Shown: positions 1 to 10,190 of the stretch, piece by piece
Layout: each line of letters begins with the position of its first letter
Position numbering within the stretch: position 1 is the first letter of the stretch
NCBI GenBank assembly: GCA_964035575.1
Contig: OZ037833.1
Location: 744,001-808,000 of the forward strand
Reading direction: 5' to 3'
Length of the DNA: 64,000 bases
Origin: Rhynchopus sp. YZ270_cl-10
Taxonomy: Eukaryota; Euglenozoa; Diplonemea; Diplonemida; Diplonemidae
Notes under the pieces: generated by a model
What the model was told of the DNA's origin: nothing
What the model saw: the letters and a program-made list of their open reading frames with translations, nothing else
Databases searched by the model: none
Position numbers and translations under genes: made by a program

Positions 1-192
1 CCCAGGCTGGATCAACGCCGTCCCAAACTTGTAGTAATACGGAAACGGGGCGCCGCCCGCAATCTTCGAGTACGCAGGGTTCACGACAAAGGTGCAGCCG
101 CAGGAGGCAATCTGTTCGTCTGTGAGAACACTCGCTCCGGAGGTGGTCCCTGCCAAGGCAGCGACACAGGCAAGCAGCATGGGCACACGCAT
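1..192 (-). CDS. Gene B, 5' part only: secreted beta-helix protein
   Basis: This is the N-terminal 64 codons of another gene B copy; the rest lies off the left edge. The start codon at 190-192 corresponds to the one at 4287-4289 in the next unit. The fragment contains the signal peptide (MRVPMLLACVAALAG) and the beginning of the mature protein. Confidence 0.9.
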   Translation of the reverse strand, partial: MRVPMLLACVAALAGTTSGASVLTDEQIASCGCTFVVNPAYSKIAGGAPFPYYYKFGTALIQPG

Positions 193-1057
193 AGTGAAAG
201 GTGTAACGAATAGAAGAGTATTCTGTGGAGTGGTGTAGTCTTTCTTCTCTTCCCCGCAACGGAGAGGTGCTGTCTGTGCCTCCCGACTCTTAGCCATAGC
301 CGACGCAGCGCTTCTGTGTCATGAGGAAGACAGGGGCAGGAAGCTCGAACATAACTAAAAGAGGGGGGAAAGGGGGTCTTGTCTTTTTTTTATTATTATT
401 TGCAGTGTGCCGACCATGACCATCACCATCACAACGCCACCCAAAGTCCAGGGCGCTTTTATCCAATAGAAAAAAGAAAAAAGAAAACAGAAAAAAAGAA
501 AGTGGAGTATGCGTTTTGTATCTGGACATTTAAAAAGGATCTGCTCCACCAATAAGACGGAGCAGCTCAACCACCGACTGGCAGTTTTCCAAATTTCAAA
601 ATGGGGCGACCAAGCTATGATTCTGGACATGTCGGGAAAATAGAGAAAACTTCAATAGATGAAATGTGCATTTCTTTCGTGCACACACATCCAAAGAATC
701 GTGGCTAAGGGGGGCGGGGGCGGGGGGGGAACACCACTGACTGGTGGCTGCGCACAAATGGGGTTGGGGAGAAGGGTTTTAGTAAGCACCGGCACAACTG
801 CCCAAAGTGAAGGGAGGTGTACGAACAATGCGGAATGCGGAATGGACCGAAGACCACTTTGTTTCATGCGCAAACACTTGAATGAGAACAGAAACGTGGG
901 GAGAGCGAAGTCTCGCCTGCACGTACGTCTTTACGTTGTTAGCATTAGTAAAAATGTTTTTTTGGTTCTCTGGGGAAAAGAGGAAAAAGGGGAAATATGG
1001 GGAAATAGGGAAAGACCACCGACTGGCGGTTCACTTATCAGGGTTCATCATGGATCA
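193..1057. other. Array spacer between gene B start and gene A stop
   Basis: No gene is seen here. Minus-strand transcription would pass from the 3' side of gene A into the 5' side of gene B. The spacer holds a T-rich tract with ATTATTATT (about 384-400; minus strand AATAATAAT, possibly a poly(A) signal), a purine tract (465-510), a short stem-loop (CTGCTCC/GGAGCAG, about 541-560), a G-run-rich block (709-729) that could form a G-quadruplex, and a GTGCACACACATC motif at 680-692. The same spacer recurs at 4290-5154, 8387-9251, 12484-13348 and 16581-17445. Confidence 0.8.
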
Positions 1058-1996
1058 CTACTTGTTCAGGCTCATGAGCTCGTCGTTGTTTCTCTTGCTC
1101 TTGGACATGTAGAGGACACCGCACACAACAGCAGCAACCACGACAAGACCACCCACGGCGATGGCAGCAATGACACCCGCACTGAGGGAGCTGCTGCCGC
1201 TGTCCGATGTAGCGGGCCCGGACCAGGAGAAGGAGGAACCCGGCTGGCCGCTGATGACGAGGATCTTGCCCTTCTCGCACTGCGAGGCGAACGTGACTGT
1301 GCCTTGTGCTGCGGAGGCGGCTGTGTAGACTACGTTCGACGAGACGGCGTCCACTTCCCCTGCGGTGACCGTGAAGTGCACCGCCTCACTCGCACCGCAG
1401 TGCATCACACCCATGTAGAAGTCCATCAGCTTGCTCCCCACTGTGACAGAGCCGGTCGAGCCTGCGGACACCGGCTTGAGCGGCGCGGCAGCTTTGTCAA
1501 TTGCATCCTCCGACAACTCAAGGCTGACGCCGGCAGGGCCAGACTTTGGCACGTAGCGTGTGAAGACACGCATGCTGTACGAAAACACTGGGGACGGGTC
1601 CGTCCATACCGGCGCACTCACCTGGAAGTACATGTCCGCACCAGGCGCGTACTCGGAGCCAACTGCAACAATGAGGACAGTGTCGTTCGTCGGGTCCACC
1701 GTCATCGGCTGCCCCACCGTATCATCCGTGTACAGCGTCAGGTTGAACGCAGGGATCTTATCCACTCCAGCGGGTGCGGTCAGGTTCAGCACCACGTGCT
1801 GCAGGTACGTCGTCTGCGTGTCCGCAATGTCCCCCGACACCATCGACACCAGGTCGCCCACATCCAGCTGGATGCTCGGGTTCGAGGAGTTGATGTTAAA
1901 GCCAGTTGTCACCTCGGAGAGCACGTCTACCCCCGGGGGCAGTGGCGCTGTGCTGGCAGCAGACTGTGTTGCGAGTAGGGCCAAGAGAAACGCCAT
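1058..1996 (-). CDS. Gene A copy 1: type I single-pass membrane protein
   Basis: Encodes 312 aa. It opens with a signal peptide (MAFLLALLATQSAAS). The ectodomain is rich in Val, Thr, Ser and Pro, as in beta-sandwich surface domains. It has four N-glycosylation sequons (NSS, NLT, NLT, NDT) and two cysteines (in MHCGAS and SQCEKG) that could form one disulfide. A hydrophobic segment (IAAIAVGGLVVVAAVVCGV) precedes a short tail ending NNDELMSLNK. The ATG at 1994-1996 is chosen because the reading frame upstream of it is not conserved in the terminal array copy, whereas everything from this Met on is identical. I recognise no named family. A cell-surface receptor or adhesin is inferred from topology and from co-amplification with gene B. 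Confidence 0.87.
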   Translation of the reverse strand: MAFLLALLATQSAASTAPLPPGVDVLSEVTTGFNINSSNPSIQLDVGDLVSMVSGDIADTQTTYLQHVVLNLTAPAGVDKIPAFNLTLYTDDTVGQPMTVDPTNDTVLIVAVGSEYAPGADMYFQVSAPVWTDPSPVFSYSMRVFTRYVPKSGPAGVSLELSEDAIDKAAAPLKPVSAGSTGSVTVGSKLMDFYMGVMHCGASEAVHFTVTAGEVDAVSSNVVYTAASAAQGTVTFASQCEKGKILVISGQPGSSFSWSGPATSDSGSSSLSAGVIAAIAVGGLVVVAAVVCGVLYMSKSKRNNDELMSLNK

Positions 1997-2981
1997 TTTC
2001 TTTTGAAGGGTGTGCGGTGCTTCTGTTTGTGTTTGTGTTTGTGTTTGTGCTGCAAATACCTGTGGGTGTGGGTGTGGGTGTGGAAAGGGGGAAAGGGGAA
2101 CTTTGCGCAAAGCGGTGTTCCTTTGGCTGCCTGCACACATGGTGGAGGGTAAAGAAACAGAGTAGCATCTGGAGTGGGTGAGTGCTGACAACCACGCTAC
2201 GCTGCCTTCTCGCACTAATGCGTACCAGCACAGAACGGACGAAGCCGCAAAACAGGCTGGTTAATAATAATGATTCGCTATGAAGCAACAGTGTGGAAGA
2301 GGCACAGACAAGAGAGTAGGTAGGGAGGTGGGGTGGGTGGGGTAGGGTGGGTGGTGTTCGTTTTTGTTTGTTCGTCGGCAAGAAGATGTCTTGTTACGGA
2401 AGAGACGACCATACCGGTATCCACGCCTTTGCATCCTTTGTTTTTCAAATCAATCCAGCATACACTGGACTGGGTCGGTTGTGCAAAAGATTGGAAACAC
2501 ATAATAAAAGGTGGACATGTGAAAGACATGCGGACACAGGCATCGATCGGAGACAAAAGGTAAAGTAGAGCGTGTGCACGTGAAACAGCACTACTGTCGC
2601 AGGTGACTGGTTCGCCACCGTTGACGAGTAACCATTTCAAAAAAGACCACACAAAGAAGGGTTGAGCGATGAGTGTAGGGTACCTTACTGGCGTGCACAC
2701 ACATCTTTGAAAGAAAAGACAAGAAGAAGTCTGTGAACAAAAGAAAGAAGTTGTTGTAAGTTATTGAAAAGAGAAAGTGCTGCTGCCCTCGCGGGCTTTT
2801 GTTGCAAGTATTTTTTTTTCCTCGCGGAAATGCATTTTTCCTCATGTTGTTGTTGACATGCAAACAGATATGCAAAACTCAAGTAAATGAGTTATGTGTG
2901 GACACCGCTCGCATACTAACACAGCACACACACACACGCACACATGCATACATACATACATACACACACAGTGCTCTGTGC
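1997..2981. other. Array spacer between gene A start and gene B stop
   Basis: Non-coding. Near the gene A start it has TTTGTG repeats (about 2025-2050) and GTGGGT repeats (2061-2082). Further on lie another G-rich stretch (2318-2352), a GTGCACACACATCTTT motif (2694-2709), a 9-T run at 2811-2819 (the site of the only copy difference seen), and a CA/CATA microsatellite (2921-2970) just beyond the gene B stop. The gene A promoter and gene B 3' UTR should be here, but I cannot place their limits. The same spacer recurs at 6094-7078, 10191-11175 and 14288-15272. Confidence 0.8.
2921..2970. repeat. CA / CATA microsatellite in each array unit
   Basis: Alternating CA and CATA units lie immediately 3' of the gene B stop codon. 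They recur at the same offset in every unit (7018-7067, 11115-11164, 15212-15261) with no length change noticed. This is unusual for a microsatellite and supports very recent homogenisation. Confidence 0.85.
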
Positions 2982-4289
2982 TCACGCAAAGTACTCCACA
3001 TTCGCCTGTTCCACCATTCCCTGGGAAAACGTATGGGCGAAACCCAGGTCCACGTTGCTGAACTTGTTGTTCCAAACATGCACAGCAGGGCTGGTCGCAT
3101 CAAACACCCAGCCAGTCACGCCGAACCCCTTCACGTACTTGAGGTCGTTGTCCTCGAGGCGGAGTGGCGTCTTTGTGTCCCCTGTGCGGACGTAGATGGC
3201 GTGCTCCCCCACATGCGAGACTGTGTTGTGCGACACCACCTGTGCGTACGACGACTCTGGGGCAACAGGAAGTGCGTCAATCGGCCCTGTGGGGGTGCGG
3301 GCAGCGCTGTAGAGCGGTGTCTGGTGCATGATGATGCCGTTGCCGGGGCCGTCGTGCACAACGTTGTTTGCGACGTGCACACGCCCGTGGCCCACCTGGA
3401 TGCCGTTGTCGTGGTCTGTCACACCAGCGGAGTTCACGAGGGCCGGGCCCGGGTGGTAGCCAAAGTGCTCAACCACGTTGTTGTGCACACTGCCCGAAAT
3501 GACCCCCGCAAGCTGGATGCCGTCGGCACCTGTGTCGTAGAGGACGTTGTTGTAGATCTGCACGTTCTCAAGCAGGTGTGGGAAGAGCAGCTCGCCAGGG
3601 CAGGCGTAGTGCTCAATGCCGTTCACCGCGTAGTGGCCGATGTACATCCCCTCCCCGTCCACAATGTGCTCAATCAGGTTGTCGTGGATCAGCAGGTTGC
3701 GCATCACAAACTTCGTCCGCAGCATCTCCCCACTGCACGTCGGGTCCGTCTTCGTCTTGATGCCGTGCTCCATAGCGTGCTGGATGTGCAGGTGGTCCAC
3801 CTCCACATCGGAGCTCAACGCACGGATCGTCACTGCGCCGTTTGCAACAATGGCGTGCTTTGCAAATGTGACACCCCCACCCGTCACGCGGAAGTGCTGG
3901 GAGTCAAGCACGCTGATGGCTCCCCCTGTGTTGAGGGTCACAGTGCTGCCGTCAGCGTTCGTGCGTTCCTGTGTGTAAGCGCTGGCGAGCGAGACCACAC
4001 CGCCACAGGCACGCAACGTCACAACCTTCTCCTCAGTGCCCTTCACACCCTCGACCATGATGCTGCTGCGGGCACCAGGTTCAAAGCACAGCACATCCCC
4101 AGGCTGGATCAACGCCGTCCCAAACTTGTAGTAATACGGAAACGGGGCGCCGCCCGCAATCTTCGAGTACGCAGGGTTCACGACAAAGGTGCAGCCGCAG
4201 GAGGCAATCTGTTCGTCTGTGAGAACACTCGCTCCGGAGGTGGTCCCTGCCAAGGCAGCGACACAGGCAAGCAGCATGGGCACACGCAT
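2982..4289 (-). CDS. Gene B copy 1: secreted right-handed parallel beta-helix protein
   Basis: Encodes 435 aa. A signal peptide (MRVPMLLACVAALAGTTSGA) leads into a mature domain with a motif of the type QPGDVLCFEPGA and a later GTEEKVVTLRACGG. This resembles the first coil of polysaccharide-lyase or pectin-lyase-like beta-helix proteins. Repeated coils follow, with the cadence NVQIYNNVLYDTGADGIQL, VHNNVVEHF, VHVANNVVHDGPGNGIIM and VVSHNTVSHVGEHAIYV, characteristic of the NosD/right-handed beta-helix fold. There is no C-terminal membrane segment, so secretion is expected. The Met at 4289 is preferred over an in-frame upstream Met (4394) because it starts the signal peptide. I cannot assign catalytic residues; it may be a glycan-active enzyme or a binding protein. 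It lies 985 bp upstream of gene A on the same strand. Confidence 0.88.
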   Translation of the reverse strand: MRVPMLLACVAALAGTTSGASVLTDEQIASCGCTFVVNPAYSKIAGGAPFPYYYKFGTALIQPGDVLCFEPGARSSIMVEGVKGTEEKVVTLRACGGVVSLASAYTQERTNADGSTVTLNTGGAISVLDSQHFRVTGGGVTFAKHAIVANGAVTIRALSSDVEVDHLHIQHAMEHGIKTKTDPTCSGEMLRTKFVMRNLLIHDNLIEHIVDGEGMYIGHYAVNGIEHYACPGELLFPHLLENVQIYNNVLYDTGADGIQLAGVISGSVHNNVVEHFGYHPGPALVNSAGVTDHDNGIQVGHGRVHVANNVVHDGPGNGIIMHQTPLYSAARTPTGPIDALPVAPESSYAQVVSHNTVSHVGEHAIYVRTGDTKTPLRLEDNDLKYVKGFGVTGWVFDATSPAVHVWNNKFSNVDLGFAHTFSQGMVEQANVEYFA

Positions 4290-5154
4290 AGTGAAAGGTG
4301 TAACGAATAGAAGAGTATTCTGTGGAGTGGTGTAGTCTTTCTTCTCTTCCCCGCAACGGAGAGGTGCTGTCTGTGCCTCCCGACTCTTAGCCATAGCCGA
4401 CGCAGCGCTTCTGTGTCATGAGGAAGACAGGGGCAGGAAGCTCGAACATAACTAAAAGAGGGGGGAAAGGGGGTCTTGTCTTTTTTTTATTATTATTTGC
4501 AGTGTGCCGACCATGACCATCACCATCACAACGCCACCCAAAGTCCAGGGCGCTTTTATCCAATAGAAAAAAGAAAAAAGAAAACAGAAAAAAAGAAAGT
4601 GGAGTATGCGTTTTGTATCTGGACATTTAAAAAGGATCTGCTCCACCAATAAGACGGAGCAGCTCAACCACCGACTGGCAGTTTTCCAAATTTCAAAATG
4701 GGGCGACCAAGCTATGATTCTGGACATGTCGGGAAAATAGAGAAAACTTCAATAGATGAAATGTGCATTTCTTTCGTGCACACACATCCAAAGAATCGTG
4801 GCTAAGGGGGGCGGGGGCGGGGGGGGAACACCACTGACTGGTGGCTGCGCACAAATGGGGTTGGGGAGAAGGGTTTTAGTAAGCACCGGCACAACTGCCC
4901 AAAGTGAAGGGAGGTGTACGAACAATGCGGAATGCGGAATGGACCGAAGACCACTTTGTTTCATGCGCAAACACTTGAATGAGAACAGAAACGTGGGGAG
5001 AGCGAAGTCTCGCCTGCACGTACGTCTTTACGTTGTTAGCATTAGTAAAAATGTTTTTTTGGTTCTCTGGGGAAAAGAGGAAAAAGGGGAAATATGGGGA
5101 AATAGGGAAAGACCACCGACTGGCGGTTCACTTATCAGGGTTCATCATGGATCA

Positions 5155-6093
5155 CTACTTGTTCAGGCTCATGAGCTCGTCGTTGTTTCTCTTGCTCTTG
5201 GACATGTAGAGGACACCGCACACAACAGCAGCAACCACGACAAGACCACCCACGGCGATGGCAGCAATGACACCCGCACTGAGGGAGCTGCTGCCGCTGT
5301 CCGATGTAGCGGGCCCGGACCAGGAGAAGGAGGAACCCGGCTGGCCGCTGATGACGAGGATCTTGCCCTTCTCGCACTGCGAGGCGAACGTGACTGTGCC
5401 TTGTGCTGCGGAGGCGGCTGTGTAGACTACGTTCGACGAGACGGCGTCCACTTCCCCTGCGGTGACCGTGAAGTGCACCGCCTCACTCGCACCGCAGTGC
5501 ATCACACCCATGTAGAAGTCCATCAGCTTGCTCCCCACTGTGACAGAGCCGGTCGAGCCTGCGGACACCGGCTTGAGCGGCGCGGCAGCTTTGTCAATTG
5601 CATCCTCCGACAACTCAAGGCTGACGCCGGCAGGGCCAGACTTTGGCACGTAGCGTGTGAAGACACGCATGCTGTACGAAAACACTGGGGACGGGTCCGT
5701 CCATACCGGCGCACTCACCTGGAAGTACATGTCCGCACCAGGCGCGTACTCGGAGCCAACTGCAACAATGAGGACAGTGTCGTTCGTCGGGTCCACCGTC
5801 ATCGGCTGCCCCACCGTATCATCCGTGTACAGCGTCAGGTTGAACGCAGGGATCTTATCCACTCCAGCGGGTGCGGTCAGGTTCAGCACCACGTGCTGCA
5901 GGTACGTCGTCTGCGTGTCCGCAATGTCCCCCGACACCATCGACACCAGGTCGCCCACATCCAGCTGGATGCTCGGGTTCGAGGAGTTGATGTTAAAGCC
6001 AGTTGTCACCTCGGAGAGCACGTCTACCCCCGGGGGCAGTGGCGCTGTGCTGGCAGCAGACTGTGTTGCGAGTAGGGCCAAGAGAAACGCCAT
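5155..6093 (-). CDS. Gene A copy 2: type I membrane protein
   Basis: Predicted protein identical to copy 1 (312 aa: signal peptide, glycosylated beta-rich ectodomain, one membrane span, short tail). The upstream 0.9 kb is also the same as in copy 1, so the two should be expressed alike. Confidence 0.87.
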   Translation of the reverse strand: MAFLLALLATQSAASTAPLPPGVDVLSEVTTGFNINSSNPSIQLDVGDLVSMVSGDIADTQTTYLQHVVLNLTAPAGVDKIPAFNLTLYTDDTVGQPMTVDPTNDTVLIVAVGSEYAPGADMYFQVSAPVWTDPSPVFSYSMRVFTRYVPKSGPAGVSLELSEDAIDKAAAPLKPVSAGSTGSVTVGSKLMDFYMGVMHCGASEAVHFTVTAGEVDAVSSNVVYTAASAAQGTVTFASQCEKGKILVISGQPGSSFSWSGPATSDSGSSSLSAGVIAAIAVGGLVVVAAVVCGVLYMSKSKRNNDELMSLNK

Positions 6094-7078
6094 TTTCTTT
6101 TGAAGGGTGTGCGGTGCTTCTGTTTGTGTTTGTGTTTGTGTTTGTGCTGCAAATACCTGTGGGTGTGGGTGTGGGTGTGGAAAGGGGGAAAGGGGAACTT
6201 TGCGCAAAGCGGTGTTCCTTTGGCTGCCTGCACACATGGTGGAGGGTAAAGAAACAGAGTAGCATCTGGAGTGGGTGAGTGCTGACAACCACGCTACGCT
6301 GCCTTCTCGCACTAATGCGTACCAGCACAGAACGGACGAAGCCGCAAAACAGGCTGGTTAATAATAATGATTCGCTATGAAGCAACAGTGTGGAAGAGGC
6401 ACAGACAAGAGAGTAGGTAGGGAGGTGGGGTGGGTGGGGTAGGGTGGGTGGTGTTCGTTTTTGTTTGTTCGTCGGCAAGAAGATGTCTTGTTACGGAAGA
6501 GACGACCATACCGGTATCCACGCCTTTGCATCCTTTGTTTTTCAAATCAATCCAGCATACACTGGACTGGGTCGGTTGTGCAAAAGATTGGAAACACATA
6601 ATAAAAGGTGGACATGTGAAAGACATGCGGACACAGGCATCGATCGGAGACAAAAGGTAAAGTAGAGCGTGTGCACGTGAAACAGCACTACTGTCGCAGG
6701 TGACTGGTTCGCCACCGTTGACGAGTAACCATTTCAAAAAAGACCACACAAAGAAGGGTTGAGCGATGAGTGTAGGGTACCTTACTGGCGTGCACACACA
6801 TCTTTGAAAGAAAAGACAAGAAGAAGTCTGTGAACAAAAGAAAGAAGTTGTTGTAAGTTATTGAAAAGAGAAAGTGCTGCTGCCCTCGCGGGCTTTTGTT
6901 GCAAGTATTTTTTTTTCCTCGCGGAAATGCATTTTTCCTCATGTTGTTGTTGACATGCAAACAGATATGCAAAACTCAAGTAAATGAGTTATGTGTGGAC
7001 ACCGCTCGCATACTAACACAGCACACACACACACGCACACATGCATACATACATACATACACACACAGTGCTCTGTGC

Positions 7079-8386
7079 TCACGCAAAGTACTCCACATTC
7101 GCCTGTTCCACCATTCCCTGGGAAAACGTATGGGCGAAACCCAGGTCCACGTTGCTGAACTTGTTGTTCCAAACATGCACAGCAGGGCTGGTCGCATCAA
7201 ACACCCAGCCAGTCACGCCGAACCCCTTCACGTACTTGAGGTCGTTGTCCTCGAGGCGGAGTGGCGTCTTTGTGTCCCCTGTGCGGACGTAGATGGCGTG
7301 CTCCCCCACATGCGAGACTGTGTTGTGCGACACCACCTGTGCGTACGACGACTCTGGGGCAACAGGAAGTGCGTCAATCGGCCCTGTGGGGGTGCGGGCA
7401 GCGCTGTAGAGCGGTGTCTGGTGCATGATGATGCCGTTGCCGGGGCCGTCGTGCACAACGTTGTTTGCGACGTGCACACGCCCGTGGCCCACCTGGATGC
7501 CGTTGTCGTGGTCTGTCACACCAGCGGAGTTCACGAGGGCCGGGCCCGGGTGGTAGCCAAAGTGCTCAACCACGTTGTTGTGCACACTGCCCGAAATGAC
7601 CCCCGCAAGCTGGATGCCGTCGGCACCTGTGTCGTAGAGGACGTTGTTGTAGATCTGCACGTTCTCAAGCAGGTGTGGGAAGAGCAGCTCGCCAGGGCAG
7701 GCGTAGTGCTCAATGCCGTTCACCGCGTAGTGGCCGATGTACATCCCCTCCCCGTCCACAATGTGCTCAATCAGGTTGTCGTGGATCAGCAGGTTGCGCA
7801 TCACAAACTTCGTCCGCAGCATCTCCCCACTGCACGTCGGGTCCGTCTTCGTCTTGATGCCGTGCTCCATAGCGTGCTGGATGTGCAGGTGGTCCACCTC
7901 CACATCGGAGCTCAACGCACGGATCGTCACTGCGCCGTTTGCAACAATGGCGTGCTTTGCAAATGTGACACCCCCACCCGTCACGCGGAAGTGCTGGGAG
8001 TCAAGCACGCTGATGGCTCCCCCTGTGTTGAGGGTCACAGTGCTGCCGTCAGCGTTCGTGCGTTCCTGTGTGTAAGCGCTGGCGAGCGAGACCACACCGC
8101 CACAGGCACGCAACGTCACAACCTTCTCCTCAGTGCCCTTCACACCCTCGACCATGATGCTGCTGCGGGCACCAGGTTCAAAGCACAGCACATCCCCAGG
8201 CTGGATCAACGCCGTCCCAAACTTGTAGTAATACGGAAACGGGGCGCCGCCCGCAATCTTCGAGTACGCAGGGTTCACGACAAAGGTGCAGCCGCAGGAG
8301 GCAATCTGTTCGTCTGTGAGAACACTCGCTCCGGAGGTGGTCCCTGCCAAGGCAGCGACACAGGCAAGCAGCATGGGCACACGCAT
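7079..8386 (-). CDS. Gene B copy 2: secreted beta-helix protein
   Basis: Predicted protein identical to copy 1 over its whole 435 residues. No silent difference was noticed in the coding DNA. Confidence 0.88.
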   Translation of the reverse strand: MRVPMLLACVAALAGTTSGASVLTDEQIASCGCTFVVNPAYSKIAGGAPFPYYYKFGTALIQPGDVLCFEPGARSSIMVEGVKGTEEKVVTLRACGGVVSLASAYTQERTNADGSTVTLNTGGAISVLDSQHFRVTGGGVTFAKHAIVANGAVTIRALSSDVEVDHLHIQHAMEHGIKTKTDPTCSGEMLRTKFVMRNLLIHDNLIEHIVDGEGMYIGHYAVNGIEHYACPGELLFPHLLENVQIYNNVLYDTGADGIQLAGVISGSVHNNVVEHFGYHPGPALVNSAGVTDHDNGIQVGHGRVHVANNVVHDGPGNGIIMHQTPLYSAARTPTGPIDALPVAPESSYAQVVSHNTVSHVGEHAIYVRTGDTKTPLRLEDNDLKYVKGFGVTGWVFDATSPAVHVWNNKFSNVDLGFAHTFSQGMVEQANVEYFA

Positions 8387-9251
8387 AGTGAAAGGTGTAA
8401 CGAATAGAAGAGTATTCTGTGGAGTGGTGTAGTCTTTCTTCTCTTCCCCGCAACGGAGAGGTGCTGTCTGTGCCTCCCGACTCTTAGCCATAGCCGACGC
8501 AGCGCTTCTGTGTCATGAGGAAGACAGGGGCAGGAAGCTCGAACATAACTAAAAGAGGGGGGAAAGGGGGTCTTGTCTTTTTTTTATTATTATTTGCAGT
8601 GTGCCGACCATGACCATCACCATCACAACGCCACCCAAAGTCCAGGGCGCTTTTATCCAATAGAAAAAAGAAAAAAGAAAACAGAAAAAAAGAAAGTGGA
8701 GTATGCGTTTTGTATCTGGACATTTAAAAAGGATCTGCTCCACCAATAAGACGGAGCAGCTCAACCACCGACTGGCAGTTTTCCAAATTTCAAAATGGGG
8801 CGACCAAGCTATGATTCTGGACATGTCGGGAAAATAGAGAAAACTTCAATAGATGAAATGTGCATTTCTTTCGTGCACACACATCCAAAGAATCGTGGCT
8901 AAGGGGGGCGGGGGCGGGGGGGGAACACCACTGACTGGTGGCTGCGCACAAATGGGGTTGGGGAGAAGGGTTTTAGTAAGCACCGGCACAACTGCCCAAA
9001 GTGAAGGGAGGTGTACGAACAATGCGGAATGCGGAATGGACCGAAGACCACTTTGTTTCATGCGCAAACACTTGAATGAGAACAGAAACGTGGGGAGAGC
9101 GAAGTCTCGCCTGCACGTACGTCTTTACGTTGTTAGCATTAGTAAAAATGTTTTTTTGGTTCTCTGGGGAAAAGAGGAAAAAGGGGAAATATGGGGAAAT
9201 AGGGAAAGACCACCGACTGGCGGTTCACTTATCAGGGTTCATCATGGATCA

Positions 9252-10190
9252 CTACTTGTTCAGGCTCATGAGCTCGTCGTTGTTTCTCTTGCTCTTGGAC
9301 ATGTAGAGGACACCGCACACAACAGCAGCAACCACGACAAGACCACCCACGGCGATGGCAGCAATGACACCCGCACTGAGGGAGCTGCTGCCGCTGTCCG
9401 ATGTAGCGGGCCCGGACCAGGAGAAGGAGGAACCCGGCTGGCCGCTGATGACGAGGATCTTGCCCTTCTCGCACTGCGAGGCGAACGTGACTGTGCCTTG
9501 TGCTGCGGAGGCGGCTGTGTAGACTACGTTCGACGAGACGGCGTCCACTTCCCCTGCGGTGACCGTGAAGTGCACCGCCTCACTCGCACCGCAGTGCATC
9601 ACACCCATGTAGAAGTCCATCAGCTTGCTCCCCACTGTGACAGAGCCGGTCGAGCCTGCGGACACCGGCTTGAGCGGCGCGGCAGCTTTGTCAATTGCAT
9701 CCTCCGACAACTCAAGGCTGACGCCGGCAGGGCCAGACTTTGGCACGTAGCGTGTGAAGACACGCATGCTGTACGAAAACACTGGGGACGGGTCCGTCCA
9801 TACCGGCGCACTCACCTGGAAGTACATGTCCGCACCAGGCGCGTACTCGGAGCCAACTGCAACAATGAGGACAGTGTCGTTCGTCGGGTCCACCGTCATC
9901 GGCTGCCCCACCGTATCATCCGTGTACAGCGTCAGGTTGAACGCAGGGATCTTATCCACTCCAGCGGGTGCGGTCAGGTTCAGCACCACGTGCTGCAGGT
10001 ACGTCGTCTGCGTGTCCGCAATGTCCCCCGACACCATCGACACCAGGTCGCCCACATCCAGCTGGATGCTCGGGTTCGAGGAGTTGATGTTAAAGCCAGT
10101 TGTCACCTCGGAGAGCACGTCTACCCCCGGGGGCAGTGGCGCTGTGCTGGCAGCAGACTGTGTTGCGAGTAGGGCCAAGAGAAACGCCAT
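9252..10190 (-). CDS. Gene A copy 3: type I membrane protein
   Basis: Predicted protein identical to copies 1 and 2. The only difference seen in this unit lies outside the gene, at 11005 in the spacer upstream of it. Confidence 0.87.
   Translation of the reverse strand: MAFLLALLATQSAASTAPLPPGVDVLSEVTTGFNINSSNPSIQLDVGDLVSMVSGDIADTQTTYLQHVVLNLTAPAGVDKIPAFNLTLYTDDTVGQPMTVDPTNDTVLIVAVGSEYAPGADMYFQVSAPVWTDPSPVFSYSMRVFTRYVPKSGPAGVSLELSEDAIDKAAAPLKPVSAGSTGSVTVGSKLMDFYMGVMHCGASEAVHFTVTAGEVDAVSSNVVYTAASAAQGTVTFASQCEKGKILVISGQPGSSFSWSGPATSDSGSSSLSAGVIAAIAVGGLVVVAAVVCGVLYMSKSKRNNDELMSLNK

Noticed and set aside
659-1978. 439-aa plus-strand open frame in each array unit
   Set aside because: It is the antisense shadow of gene A; the peptide is His/Arg-rich and has no domain, whereas the minus frame has a signal peptide and a membrane span.
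1997-2215. N-terminal extension of gene A to 2215
   Set aside because: It would encode low-complexity PHPHPH and TQTQTQ peptide and bury the signal peptide; the terminal copy does not conserve it.
2799-4310. 503-aa plus-strand open frame in each array unit
   Set aside because: Antisense shadow of gene B, created by the regular codon pattern of the beta-helix coils.
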